38,503 bases of DNA from Anaerolineales bacterium (GTDB lineage Bacteria > Chloroflexota > Anaerolineae > Anaerolineales > Villigracilaceae), in NCBI GenBank assembly GCA_016934715.1, contig JAFGSI010000012.1, positions 1 to 38,503 of the forward strand, given 5' to 3'. Under the pieces are notes generated by a model that was not told where the DNA came from, ran no database searches, and was given only the letters and a program-made list of their open reading frames with translations. Positions 23,578 to 32,112 of this stretch are shown one piece after another; the first letter of the stretch is position 1, and each line of letters starts with the position of its first letter. Both the position numbers and the translations under genes were made by a program.

Positions 23578-23583
23578 ATTATA
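23578..23583 (-). promoter_or_regulatory. -10 box of the TPR-like gene, predicted leaderless
   Basis: Minus-strand TATAAT seven bases before ATG 23570, with only AACCGCC between. It lies just before the murJ stop, so the gene has its own promoter. Confidence 0.6.
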
Positions 23584-23591
23584 CCGCACGT

Positions 23592-25136
23592 TTAGAGGGT
23601 GAAGAGCAATCGAATTTCCTTCCAGATGAACGGCAGGGCAACCAGGCCGCCGGCGACCATCCCGACCAGGGCAGTCACAACCCCCGGCCCTGGCAGATAG
23701 ACCGCCAGGGCATAGGCCAGAGCCCCACTGATGACCGCCGCCAGCAAGCCTTGCCTGAGAGCGACCCAGGCCGTGACCCGCTCCGGCAGCCTGCGGTTGA
23801 GCCAGAAGAACAGGACCAGTGCCTCGATCGTGATGGCGATCTCTGCCAGGGCGATAACGGGAGCCCCCTGGGCGCGCAGGACGGTCACCGCCAGGACCCC
23901 GATCACCAGATAGATGCTCAGGCGGATCAGGACACCCCATAAAGGAAAGAGTGGCTCCTTGCGGGCATAGAAGGCCCGGACCATGACCTCGTGCAGCGAA
24001 TAGCCGACCAGGACAATGAGATAGGCACGCGTCGTCCAGGTCAGGAGATCGGTACCGGCATCGTCGAAGCCAAAGACCACCGCCGTCAGTGGCCGCAACC
24101 CGGCGGCAATGACCGCTGCCACCGGGATGGTCAAGGCCACCAGGACCCGGGTGGCCTTTTCGACCGTTTCGCGGAAGGTGGCCCATTCCTGGCGGGCAGC
24201 ATACTCGGCCAGGGTCGGCAGGAGGGCAGTGGCAATGGCGGTTCCCAACAGCGTCTCCGGGACCTGCATGATCATCCAGCCGTAGGTCAGGACCGAGGCC
24301 GCCCCGACCTGGTCAAGGCGCGAGGCCAGGTTATCGCGGGCGATGAACATCAACTGGATGCCGAACATGGTCAGCAGGCGTGGAGCGATCAACTTCAGGG
24401 CCTCGAGCAGGCCGGTGTGGCGGATGTTCAGGGCCGGGGTCCAGCGGAATCCATATCGGATCAGGGCCGGGATCTGGATCGCCAGGTGCAGGGCAGCACC
24501 CAGGATCACACCGTAAACCAGCCCATGAACCCCCAGCCCAAAGGCCGGCAGCGTCAGCGGGCCGATGGCATATGGCTCGCTCGGAGAGAGGATCACCGCC
24601 CCGAAGATCTGCCCGATATTGTAGAGCAGCGGCGCGATGGCAGGCATCACGAAGTGCTGGTTGGCCTGCAAGCCGGCCATCACCAGGCCGCTGATCGAGA
24701 AGATCAGGGTGGCGATCAGGTTCAGGCGCATCAACTCGGCCACCAGGCCCTGCTGCTCCGGGGTATACCCGGGCGCAATTCCGATCTCGGCCTGTACGAT
24801 CTGGTCGGCGAAGACGGCGATGAAGACTGCCAGGCCTGCCGTGACGGTGAAGGCCAGGTTGGCCACCCGCGAGAACAGGTCCCAGGTTGCCGGGCGGCCC
24901 CTGCTGGTCAGGTATTCCGACAGAAGCGGGATGAAGGCCATCGCCAGCGCCCCGCCCGAGATGAGTGCGAAGAGCAGGTCGGGCAGATTGTTCGCCACGT
25001 TGAAGGCGTCCAGTTCGGACGAGAGGCTGAACTGGCGCGCAATGATGACCGAACGGAAGAAGGCCACAACCTTGTCCAGGGCAAAAAGCATCCCCAGCAT
25101 GAGCGAGGTGCGGGTGAGGTGGGAGAGTTTACGCAT
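23592..25136 (-). CDS. murJ: Lipid II flippase MurJ
   Basis: MOP-superfamily transporter that flips lipid II across the membrane for peptidoglycan synthesis. The 514-residue protein has about 14 hydrophobic segments and the family N-terminus (TSLMLGMLFALDKVVAFFRS with SSELDAFNVANNLPDLLFAL), then AMAFIPLLSEYL and Arg-rich loops (RDNLASRLDQVGAASVLTYGW, VPETLLGTAIATALLPTLAEYA). Start ATG 25136 is preferred over GTG 25142 because a TATAAT box ends seven bases upstream of the ATG; initiation at the GTG would lie at the edge of the promoter. It is followed by the TPR-like gene. Confidence 0.93.
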   Translation of the reverse strand: MRKLSHLTRTSLMLGMLFALDKVVAFFRSVIIARQFSLSSELDAFNVANNLPDLLFALISGGALAMAFIPLLSEYLTSRGRPATWDLFSRVANLAFTVTAGLAVFIAVFADQIVQAEIGIAPGYTPEQQGLVAELMRLNLIATLIFSISGLVMAGLQANQHFVMPAIAPLLYNIGQIFGAVILSPSEPYAIGPLTLPAFGLGVHGLVYGVILGAALHLAIQIPALIRYGFRWTPALNIRHTGLLEALKLIAPRLLTMFGIQLMFIARDNLASRLDQVGAASVLTYGWMIMQVPETLLGTAIATALLPTLAEYAARQEWATFRETVEKATRVLVALTIPVAAVIAAGLRPLTAVVFGFDDAGTDLLTWTTRAYLIVLVGYSLHEVMVRAFYARKEPLFPLWGVLIRLSIYLVIGVLAVTVLRAQGAPVIALAEIAITIEALVLFFWLNRRLPERVTAWVALRQGLLAAVISGALAYALAVYLPGPGVVTALVGMVAGGLVALPFIWKEIRLLFTL

Positions 25137-25143
25137 GCGCACA

Positions 25144-25149
25144 ATTATA
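25144..25149 (-). promoter_or_regulatory. -10 box of murJ, predicted leaderless
   Basis: Minus-strand TATAAT, then TGTGCGC, then ATG 25136. No ribosome-binding site. It decides the start codon. Confidence 0.6.
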
Positions 25150-25209
25150 AACGCTCCCGCCAGAGACAGGGACGGCAGACCGCAACCGATCCACAGTCAA
25201 GGAAATGCA

Positions 25210-25243
25210 GTGGTCTCCTGCAGCAATCACTGCAGGAGACCAC
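25210..25243 (-). terminator. Terminator of the sugar ABC operon
   Basis: Perfect 14-bp stem GTGGTCTCCTGCAG/CTGCAGGAGACCAC with a 6-base loop, 26 bases past the second permease stop; on the minus strand TGCATTTCC follows. Confidence 0.8.
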
Positions 25244-25268
25244 ATCGGGGGAGGAAGAAACGCAAAGC

Positions 25269-26117
25269 TCAACCTTTGAGCGCACCCGCCATCAGACCGC
25301 GTAGGAAATAACGACCGAGGAAGATGTATACCAGCAGGGTCGGCAGGGCCGTCAGGAGCGCCCCGGCCATCTGGACATTCCAGGCAATGATCTGGCTGCC
25401 AGCCAGGTTGTTGAGGGCCACGGTGACCGGCCAGAACTCGGGCTTGGTCAATACGACCGCGAACAGAAAATCATTCCAGGCCGAGGTGAACTGCCAGATC
25501 AGCACGACGACAAAGCTTGGGATCGAGACGGGAAGGATGATGTGGCGGTAAGTCTTGAGCAGATCGGCTCCATCCATGCGGGCCGCCTCGATGATCTCCT
25601 TCGGGATGGTGGCGTAGTAATTGCGGAACGTCAGGGTGGTGATGGGGATCCCGTAAATGACGTGCGCCATGATCAACCCCGGCAGGCCGCCGTACATGTT
25701 GATCGTGCGCATGAACTCGACCAGCGGGATCAGGATGCTTTGATAGGGGATGAACATTCCGAAGAGCAGGATCGGAAAAATGATGTCGGCGCCGCGAAAT
25801 TTCCAACGGGCCAACACGAAGCCGTTGATCGAACCGATGAAGGACGAGATGATCGCCGCCGGGACGACCATGTTGATGCTGTTCCACAGGGACGGGGCCA
25901 GGTTCTGGTAGGCCACGACAAAGTTATCGAAATTGATCCCCGAGGGCAGGGTCCACATTGTCCGCAAACTGATCTCGTCGAAACTCTTCAGGCCTGTCAC
26001 GATCACCACGTACATGGGGATCAGGTAGAACACTGACATGAGGAGCAGCGGGATGTACAACAGGTACCGTGGCTGGAAGCGGAAGTGGAAGCGGGGGCGC
26101 CGGGTGAGGCTGCTCAT
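25269..26117 (-). CDS. Sugar ABC transporter permease, MalG/CUT1 type
   Basis: A 282-residue inner-membrane permease with six hydrophobic segments. The first follows a basic N-terminus (RFHFRFQPRYLLYIPLLLMS). The EAA loop that contacts the ATPase is IIEAARMDGADLLKTYRHII. The C-terminal helix ends YIFLGRYFLRGLMAGALKG, typical of MalG. Its ATG overlaps the stop of the first permease (26114-26117). No ATP-binding gene is present, so a shared MsmK-like ATPase elsewhere is expected. Confidence 0.94.
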   Translation of the reverse strand: MSSLTRRPRFHFRFQPRYLLYIPLLLMSVFYLIPMYVVIVTGLKSFDEISLRTMWTLPSGINFDNFVVAYQNLAPSLWNSINMVVPAAIISSFIGSINGFVLARWKFRGADIIFPILLFGMFIPYQSILIPLVEFMRTINMYGGLPGLIMAHVIYGIPITTLTFRNYYATIPKEIIEAARMDGADLLKTYRHIILPVSIPSFVVVLIWQFTSAWNDFLFAVVLTKPEFWPVTVALNNLAGSQIIAWNVQMAGALLTALPTLLVYIFLGRYFLRGLMAGALKG

Positions 26118-27007
26118 AGGTCGGCCTCGTTTCTGATGTTGTAGATAATGTAAGGAATGATGAGCAAGGACACCGCCAGCAACAACAGAATCGCGATCGC
26201 CGCTCCGCGTCCGAAGAAATAACCGTCAAAGGTAGCCTGCCACATATAGATTGCCGGGACATCGAGGGGAAGCTGTTTCCCGGCAATCGCGATGATCAGG
26301 TCGAAGACTTTCAGGGAAATGTGCCCCAGGATGATCAAGGCGCTCAACGTGACCGGGTTGAGCATCGGCAGAACGATGTGACGGTAGATCTGCAATTCAG
26401 TCGCCCCATCGACGCGAGCCGCTTCGCGCAATTCATCGGGAACGCTGCGCAGGCCGCCCAGGTAGAGCGCCATGGTAAATCCCGACATCTGCCATATGGC
26501 AGCCAGGGCAATGGCTGCGATGCCCCAACGGGGGGTGGTATGCCAGGTGTTGATCAGAAAATCCAGACCGATCGCATCGAAGAGCTGATTGAACCCGCTG
26601 ATCCGGGTGCCGGTCGCCGGGTTCATCAGCCAGCGCCAGACGACGCCGGTTACGATGAACGAGATGGCCATCGGGAACAGGAACAGGCTGCGGAAGAAAT
26701 TCTCCCCCGGCAGGTTCTGGTCCAGCAGCACCGCCAGAAAGAGGCCAAGCAGGATCGACCCGATGACGAAGACAGATGTAAAAGTGATGGTGTTGCGAAT
26801 ATCGATCCAGAAACGCGGATCGGAGAAGAGTTCAATGTAATTCTTCAAACCCACCCAGGTATAGTCGGGGAGCAGGCCCTTCCAGGCGCTGAACGACACG
26901 CGCATCGACCAGGCAATGAATCCATAGACAAAGATGCCGACCGCAAGGATTGAAGGCGCCACGAGCGCAATGGACGTAATCGTGTCTTTATTCTTCAGTC
27001 GTGACAT
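26114..27007 (-). CDS. Sugar ABC transporter permease, MalF/CUT1 type
   Basis: A 297-residue permease. The N-terminus SRLKNKDTITSIALVAPSIL leads into six membrane helices. A conserved FSDPRFWIDIRNTITFTSVF region and the EAA loop LREAARVDGATELQIYRHIV mark the CUT1 family. ATG 27007 is preferred to an upstream in-frame start because GAGGAAA lies at the right distance before it. It is coupled to the second permease by an ATGA overlap. The substrate is probably an oligo- or monosaccharide, not predictable from sequence. Confidence 0.94.
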   Translation of the reverse strand: MSRLKNKDTITSIALVAPSILAVGIFVYGFIAWSMRVSFSAWKGLLPDYTWVGLKNYIELFSDPRFWIDIRNTITFTSVFVIGSILLGLFLAVLLDQNLPGENFFRSLFLFPMAISFIVTGVVWRWLMNPATGTRISGFNQLFDAIGLDFLINTWHTTPRWGIAAIALAAIWQMSGFTMALYLGGLRSVPDELREAARVDGATELQIYRHIVLPMLNPVTLSALIILGHISLKVFDLIIAIAGKQLPLDVPAIYMWQATFDGYFFGRGAAIAILLLLAVSLLIIPYIIYNIRNEADL

Positions 27008-27089
27008 GGGTTTCCTCAGGAAAGCAAGATGCAAAAGGGTTCGACACACATATTTTATCCAAAACCTGGCAATAATTGCTTGATAAAGT

Positions 27090-27117
27090 GCGGGGGATAC
27101 CCGGAGGTATCCCCCGC
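27090..27117 (-). promoter_or_regulatory. Intercistronic hairpin between binding protein and permeases
   Basis: Perfect 12-bp stem GCGGGGGATACC/GGTATCCCCCGC with loop CGGA, 20 bases after the binding-protein stop. On the minus strand only ACTTTATC follows, so it may partly terminate or stabilise the upstream mRNA and raise the binding-protein to permease ratio. Confidence 0.6.
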
Positions 27118-27136
27118 AGACGTACAGCGTGAAGAC

Positions 27137-28477
27137 TTACGGGCAGGGACCGGAGCTTGAGCAGGCTGCCGTCAGTGCAGCCTGGAAGCCCTCGATATTC
27201 CGCTCGGCCAGGAATACGCCGAGCGCATTGTCGATCTCGACCTTCCAGGAGTCGTTGGCAACCACACCGTGAGTCAGCGAGCCGACGACGATGTTGCTGG
27301 CCCAGTCATCCATGGCGGACTGCAGATAGACGCCGAAGAGGGCGGGATCGCAGTCGGTGCGGGCGCAGATCGAGCCCTTGACCGGATTGAAGGCTTCCTG
27401 TCCCGCGCGCGAGCCGGCGGTGGTCAGCCAGGCGATGGAGGCATCACGATGCGGCGCACTGACCGGCAGGACGAAGGAGTCGGACAGGAACTGGAAGGTG
27501 CCGCCGGTACCCGGGACAGCCGCCCAGCCGTAATCGACATTGGGTTCCATGCCGAGTTCGCGGAAGTACCCTTCCGCCCAGTCGCCCATCACATTGAATG
27601 CCGCGTCGCCGTTGACTACCAGCTGGGCAGCATCTTGCCAGGTCAGAGAAGACGAATCAGCGTTGGTGTAGGCCAGGATCCGCTCGAAATCCTCGAGGGC
27701 AGCCAAGACTTCAGCGCTGTCCCAGGCAGTCGTGCCATCCCACAGGCCGTTGTAGGCATCGGGGCCAAGCGAAGCGAGCATGACGGTCTCGTACAGGTGC
27801 ATGACGGTCCACTGCTCACCCAGAGCCAGCGGGATCACATCCGTCCCCTGCAGCACATCCATGGCGGCAAACCATTCGTCGAGGGTCGTCGGAACGGCAA
27901 TGCCATTCGCTTCCAGGATCGCCGGGTTGTACCAGAGCACATTGGCGCGATGGATGTTGACCGGGACCGAGTAGATGTTGCCGTCCTGCGAGATGAGCGG
28001 GATCAGGGTCTCGGGCATGACCTCAAGCCAGCCTTCCTGTTCGTACAGGAAGTTCAGGGGCTCGAGCTGGTTGGCAGCCACGTAGGTACCGATCAGTTCC
28101 TGACCGGCATGGCCCTGCCAGGAGTCGGGCGGATCGCCAGCCTGCAGGCGGGTGGCCAGGACGGCGCGGGCATTGGTGCCGGCGCCACCGGCTACGGCGG
28201 CATTGACGAATTCAATGTCCGGGTACTCGACCGCGAAGACCTCGATCATGGCTTCCAGGCCGGCAGCCTCGCCGCCGCCTGTCCACCACGAGAAGACCTC
28301 CACCTGGTCACCTTCGGCCAGCGGAGCTTCGGTCGCTTCCGGGGCCTCGGTGGCCTCGGTGACATCGGCGGGCTCGACGTCCTCGGTTTCCGCGACTCCA
28401 CCACCGCAGGCGGTCAGAGCCAGGACCAGGACCAGCACGAAGCTAAGCGTCATCCAACTGAATTTCTTGTGAGACAT
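27137..28477 (-). CDS. Sugar-binding lipoprotein of the ABC importer
   Basis: A 446-residue extracellular solute-binding protein (family 1). Signal peptide with lipobox LALTACGGG gives a lipid-anchored Cys near residue 23; an acidic Thr/Glu/Ala linker follows (VTEATEAPEATEAP). The mature domain starts VEVFSWWTGGGEAAGLEAMI, with DPPDSWQGHAGQEL, VPVNIHRANVLWYNPAILEA and MGDWAEGYF, typical of CUT1 glucose/mannose-type binding proteins. AAGGAGAAA precedes ATG 28477. It is the first gene of the operon with both permeases. Confidence 0.93.
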   Translation of the reverse strand: MSHKKFSWMTLSFVLVLVLALTACGGGVAETEDVEPADVTEATEAPEATEAPLAEGDQVEVFSWWTGGGEAAGLEAMIEVFAVEYPDIEFVNAAVAGGAGTNARAVLATRLQAGDPPDSWQGHAGQELIGTYVAANQLEPLNFLYEQEGWLEVMPETLIPLISQDGNIYSVPVNIHRANVLWYNPAILEANGIAVPTTLDEWFAAMDVLQGTDVIPLALGEQWTVMHLYETVMLASLGPDAYNGLWDGTTAWDSAEVLAALEDFERILAYTNADSSSLTWQDAAQLVVNGDAAFNVMGDWAEGYFRELGMEPNVDYGWAAVPGTGGTFQFLSDSFVLPVSAPHRDASIAWLTTAGSRAGQEAFNPVKGSICARTDCDPALFGVYLQSAMDDWASNIVVGSLTHGVVANDSWKVEIDNALGVFLAERNIEGFQAALTAACSSSGPCP

Positions 28478-28603
28478 TCTCTTTTCTCCTTGTTAGAAAG
28501 GTGTTTGAAAGGGGGAAGGACATTGGGATTTTCTTTTACCTCTACACCTCCTTGGACTAGAATCAGAAGACACCGGGGGAGCAGACAATAACAGTATATA
28601 AAT

Positions 28604-28609
28604 TATAAT
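28604..28609 (+). promoter_or_regulatory. -10 box of the signalling pair, predicted leaderless
   Basis: TATAAT ends six bases before GTG 28616, with CAGACA 16 bases upstream as a -35 candidate (4 of 6). Predicted transcription start coincides with the G of GTG. Confidence 0.6.
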
Positions 28610-28615
28610 GACCCG

Positions 28616-29881
28616 GTGAGCAGTTCTCAATCAGTTAACGGCCATCCTATGGACACAGAACGGCCATTCAGAAATATGAATATCCAAGAATTCTCGAACC
28701 TCTTCAAAGACCTCGTCGCCAGGCTGTACGACCGGACTGCCATCGAGACGCACCCGCTGGCGGTCGCCTTCCCGGTTGCCTCCCAGGCGACCTCCCACCG
28801 GGCCGAGCAGATCCAGAATCTGGTCTTCGCAGAAATCGACCAACTGCGCCCTGATCCGGGTGAGCCCCAGGCGCAATCGCCGGAGTGGCGGCCCTTCCTG
28901 ATCCTGCACCGGCGCTATGTCGAGGGGCAGGATCCGCAGGCCATCGCCGAGGCCCTGTTCATCAGCGACCGCCAGTTTCGCCGCGACCACAGCCGGGCCC
29001 TGCTGGCCCTCACCTCGCGCATCTGGGAACGTTACTTCCAGCCCACCTCACCAGAGCAGCACGGTCCTGGCGAGGGCCATCCGGACGATCAACCCGACTT
29101 CGACCTGCACGCCGAGCCGCTCGACCTGCACGAGGTCCTGCAAGGGGTCGTTGAACTGATCGCCTTCCGCCTGAAGGACGAGGCGACTCGTTGTGAACTC
29201 GACCTCGCCCCGGCGCCCATGGAACTGGTCACTGACCGGACCCTGTTGCGCCAGGTCCTGATCAATTTGATCAACCACAGTCTGCGCCTGCAGGCGAAAC
29301 CGGTGATCCACCTGCGAACCATCCAGGAAGACCACCTGACCCTGTCGCTCGCATTCGCCGTCCAGGCAAACTGGGCCGAGGTGCTCGACGAGGGACTGGA
29401 CTCGATCTCCTTTGTCCGGGAAATGGGACCCCGCCTGCCGGCCCATCTGGAGGAGCGCTACCCGCCGCGCGGGCAGGCCGGCAGCGCCGAGGTCCGGCTG
29501 GTCTTCAGGGCTTCCCCTTCACGAACGATCCTGGTCGTGGACGACCAGCCCGCAGCCTTGAAGATGTTCCAGCGCTACCTCAGTCGCACCGACCTGGAAC
29601 TGGTCGGGGTCAATGACCCGGCCCAGGCTGTCTCCATCGCCCGCCAGACCCGCCCGGCCCTGATCATCCTGGACGTGATGATGCCGCACATGGATGGCTG
29701 GGAGGTCCTGCAGGCCTTCAAGATCGACCCGTTCCTGCGCGAGGTCCCGGTCATCGTCTGTTCGGCCTGGGGCGAGCCCGAACTGGCCCGTTCGCTCGGC
29801 GCAGTCACCTTCCTCAAGAAACCGATCTTCCAGAAAGACATCCTTGAAGTGCTGGCCCGGCTCGGGCTGATCGAGGGATAA
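28616..29881 (+). CDS. HTH, degenerate kinase-like and receiver-domain signalling protein
   Basis: A 421-residue protein. Residues ~20-145 include a sigma-like HTH segment (LHRRYVEGQDPQAIAEALFI, SDRQFRRDHSRALLAL). Residues ~170-290 resemble the start of a histidine-kinase ATPase domain with an N-box-like TDRTLLRQVLINLINHSLRL, but I see no G-boxes and no phospho-acceptor H-box, so it is probably inactive as a kinase. The C-terminal receiver (~300-420) is intact: TILVVDDQPAAL, phospho-Asp in ILDVMMPHMDGWE, and Lys in TFLKKPIF. Start GTG 28616 is set by the TATAAT box six bases upstream. The hybrid kinase follows after two bases and is the likely partner. Confidence 0.78.
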   Translation: MSSSQSVNGHPMDTERPFRNMNIQEFSNLFKDLVARLYDRTAIETHPLAVAFPVASQATSHRAEQIQNLVFAEIDQLRPDPGEPQAQSPEWRPFLILHRRYVEGQDPQAIAEALFISDRQFRRDHSRALLALTSRIWERYFQPTSPEQHGPGEGHPDDQPDFDLHAEPLDLHEVLQGVVELIAFRLKDEATRCELDLAPAPMELVTDRTLLRQVLINLINHSLRLQAKPVIHLRTIQEDHLTLSLAFAVQANWAEVLDEGLDSISFVREMGPRLPAHLEERYPPRGQAGSAEVRLVFRASPSRTILVVDDQPAALKMFQRYLSRTDLELVGVNDPAQAVSIARQTRPALIILDVMMPHMDGWEVLQAFKIDPFLREVPVIVCSAWGEPELARSLGAVTFLKKPIFQKDILEVLARLGLIEG

Positions 29882-29883
29882 CC

Positions 29884-32034
29884 ATGCGCTGGCTCCAGAT
29901 GCTCAAACCGAACCCCGAACTTGACGACCTGATGCGCTCGACCACCCGCAACGTGGTCGGGACCGTGGCCGGGCTGTATGTGGCCTGGCACATCATCGCC
30001 ACCGTTGGTTACCCGGCCATCTTCAGCCCCACCATCTGGATCACTTCGCTGTGCATGTTGGGCCTGGTCTCACTGACCCTGCGCCTGAACGAAAAGTACT
30101 ACCTGCTTTCACAGAGCGTCTTCCTGGTCGGCCTGACCGCCGCGATCGTCATCACCTATGCCAACTTCCACTATCCAGCGATCCTGTTCATGCTGCCGCT
30201 CGTCCCGCTGATCGCCATCGTGACGATGGGCACCCCGGCCACGGTGGTCAGCGTCCTGGCCAACACCAGCATCATGCTCATCATCGCCCGCCTGGACGGC
30301 CTGTCCTCGCTGACCGTCACCGGGATTTCGCTGGCCAGCGTCTTCAGTGCTGTTTTCGGCCGGGGGGTTTCCACCAACCTGCTCACCGCCCTCAATGCTG
30401 CCTCCTACCACTACGGCGAAGCCCGCCGCCTGCTGGACGAGACCCGCAAGCACCGGGCCGAGATCAGCCGCATGCTCAAGGACCGCAACCAGGTGAATTA
30501 CCAGCTCGAACGGATGAACGAGATGCTGACCGTTGCCCGGGCCCAGGCTGACGAGGCCCGCGAGAATCGCAACCGCTTCATGCTCGCCGTCAGCCACGAA
30601 CTGCGCAGCCCGCTGAACTTCATCATCGGCTTCAGCGACCTGATGGTCAACGCCCCCGAGACCTATGCACCTCTCGATGGTTGGCCGACCGGCCTGTATG
30701 ACGATGTCCAGGAGATCTACACATCCAGCCGCCATCTGATGCGCCTGATCAACGACATCCTGGACATGGGTAAGATCGAGGCCGGGCAGGCTCCCCTCTA
30801 CCGGGAAAAAGCCGAGATCGACCAGGTGATCGAGGACGTGCGCACCATGCTGTCCAGCGCTTTCGAGCAGAAGGGCATCGCCCTGCACATCGATGTCCCC
30901 GCCAGCCTGCCGTCGATCTTCGTCGACACGACCCGCATCCGCCAGGTGCTGCTCAACCTGCTCAACAACGGGCTGCGCTTCACCGACCAGGGTCACGTCA
31001 ACCTGCGGGTCGAAAAACGCGCCCACGAGCTTTACATCAGCGTCCGGGACACCGGCACCGGCATCGCACCCGAGGACCTGCCCCAGGTGTTCAGCATGTT
31101 CCGCCAGGTGGGCGAGGAGAACTGGCGGCGCCGGGCGGGAACCGGGCTGGGCCTTTACATCAGCCGCCAGTTCATCGAACTGCACGGTGGCCAGATGGAT
31201 GTCGAGAGCACCTCCGGCGAGGGAACCTGCTTCTACTTCACCCTGCCGCTCAACTCGCCAATTCCCGACCTGCCGCAACTCAGGGAATCCCCGCGGCCAG
31301 CCGACAAAGACAATCGCCTGGTCCTGCTGGTCAGCCCCAGCCCGGACGATGGGCGAATCTTCCAGCACGAACTGGAAGGCTACACTCTGAAACTGCTGGC
31401 CGATGTCGAACAGGTCGCCAGCCAGACGGGCGACCTGTACCCGTGCGCCGTCCTGGTCGCCGCCGATGCCGGGGCCCTGCAGGCCGAGAAACTGCCCTAT
31501 GACCTGCCGGTGATCCGCTACAGCCTGCCCCACGCCGGCGGACACCCGGCCAATGTCCGCAGCCAACTGGTCAAGCCGGTGCCGCGCGAAACCCTGATGG
31601 AGGCCATCCACGCCCTCGGTGCCGACCGGCACCGCCTGATGGTGGTGGATGACGACCCGGCCATGGTCCGCTTCGTGGCCCAGTCGCTGCGGGCCGGCAA
31701 ATCTCCCGCCGAGTACACCCTCCTGACCGCCTTCGACGCCGCCCAGGCCACGGCCCTGCTCGAAGAACACCCGGTCGACGCCATCCTACTCGACCTGGAA
31801 CTACCCGATGTCAACGGCTGGGAGTGGCTGCGCCAGATCCAGGAAAATCCCCATTGGGCAGACATCCCGGTGATCATCATCTCAGCCCAGGACCTGCCAG
31901 AAATGAACTTCGTCCCTGGCACCAATGCCATGGAACTCGTCCTGCGCCGCTCGTTGCGGGTGCCCGAACTCAGCCGGATGGTCCGGGCAGTGCTCGAAAA
32001 CATTCAGCCGCAGTATCCGCAAGCGGCCCGTTGA
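29884..32034 (+). CDS. Membrane hybrid histidine kinase with two receiver regions
   Basis: A 716-residue sensor. Five to six hydrophobic segments (residues ~20-170) without a large extracellular domain are followed by a coiled coil (EARRLLDETRKHRAEISRML), then HisKA with the phospho-His (FMLAVSHELRSPLNFIIGF) and HATPase with N-box RIRQVLLNLLNNGLRF, G1 DTGTGIAPEDL and G2 GTGLGLYISRQF. A first receiver-like region (~475-575) lacks the phospho-Asp (VLVAADAGALQ), while the second (~580-705) is intact (LMVVDDDPAMVRF, AILLDLELPDVNGWE). It is co-transcribed with the preceding receiver protein, which may take its phosphate. The signal is unknown. Confidence 0.92.
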   Translation: MRWLQMLKPNPELDDLMRSTTRNVVGTVAGLYVAWHIIATVGYPAIFSPTIWITSLCMLGLVSLTLRLNEKYYLLSQSVFLVGLTAAIVITYANFHYPAILFMLPLVPLIAIVTMGTPATVVSVLANTSIMLIIARLDGLSSLTVTGISLASVFSAVFGRGVSTNLLTALNAASYHYGEARRLLDETRKHRAEISRMLKDRNQVNYQLERMNEMLTVARAQADEARENRNRFMLAVSHELRSPLNFIIGFSDLMVNAPETYAPLDGWPTGLYDDVQEIYTSSRHLMRLINDILDMGKIEAGQAPLYREKAEIDQVIEDVRTMLSSAFEQKGIALHIDVPASLPSIFVDTTRIRQVLLNLLNNGLRFTDQGHVNLRVEKRAHELYISVRDTGTGIAPEDLPQVFSMFRQVGEENWRRRAGTGLGLYISRQFIELHGGQMDVESTSGEGTCFYFTLPLNSPIPDLPQLRESPRPADKDNRLVLLVSPSPDDGRIFQHELEGYTLKLLADVEQVASQTGDLYPCAVLVAADAGALQAEKLPYDLPVIRYSLPHAGGHPANVRSQLVKPVPRETLMEAIHALGADRHRLMVVDDDPAMVRFVAQSLRAGKSPAEYTLLTAFDAAQATALLEEHPVDAILLDLELPDVNGWEWLRQIQENPHWADIPVIIISAQDLPEMNFVPGTNAMELVLRRSLRVPELSRMVRAVLENIQPQYPQAAR

Positions 32035-32056
32035 GAATACATTCTGCCTACACGAA

Positions 32057-32091
32057 ACCGCGGACATTGGGGGCCATCCACCGTCCGCGGT
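32057..32091. terminator. Bidirectional terminator between kinase and ammonia-lyase
   Basis: Stem ACCGCGGAC/GTCCGCGGT with a 17-base loop; CGGTTTT follows on the plus strand, GGTTTCG on the minus strand. Genes on either side are convergent. Confidence 0.7.
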
Positions 32092-32112
32092 CGGTTTTGG
32101 CGTGAAGCCCGG

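Noticed and set aside
23991-25304. A 437-codon plus-strand frame opposite murJ
   Set aside because: Shadow of murJ with low-complexity Gln/Gly/Asp composition and no domain.
30109-31770. A 553-codon minus-strand frame opposite the hybrid kinase
   Set aside because: The plus strand encodes clear HisKA, HATPase and receiver motifs; the antisense frame has none.
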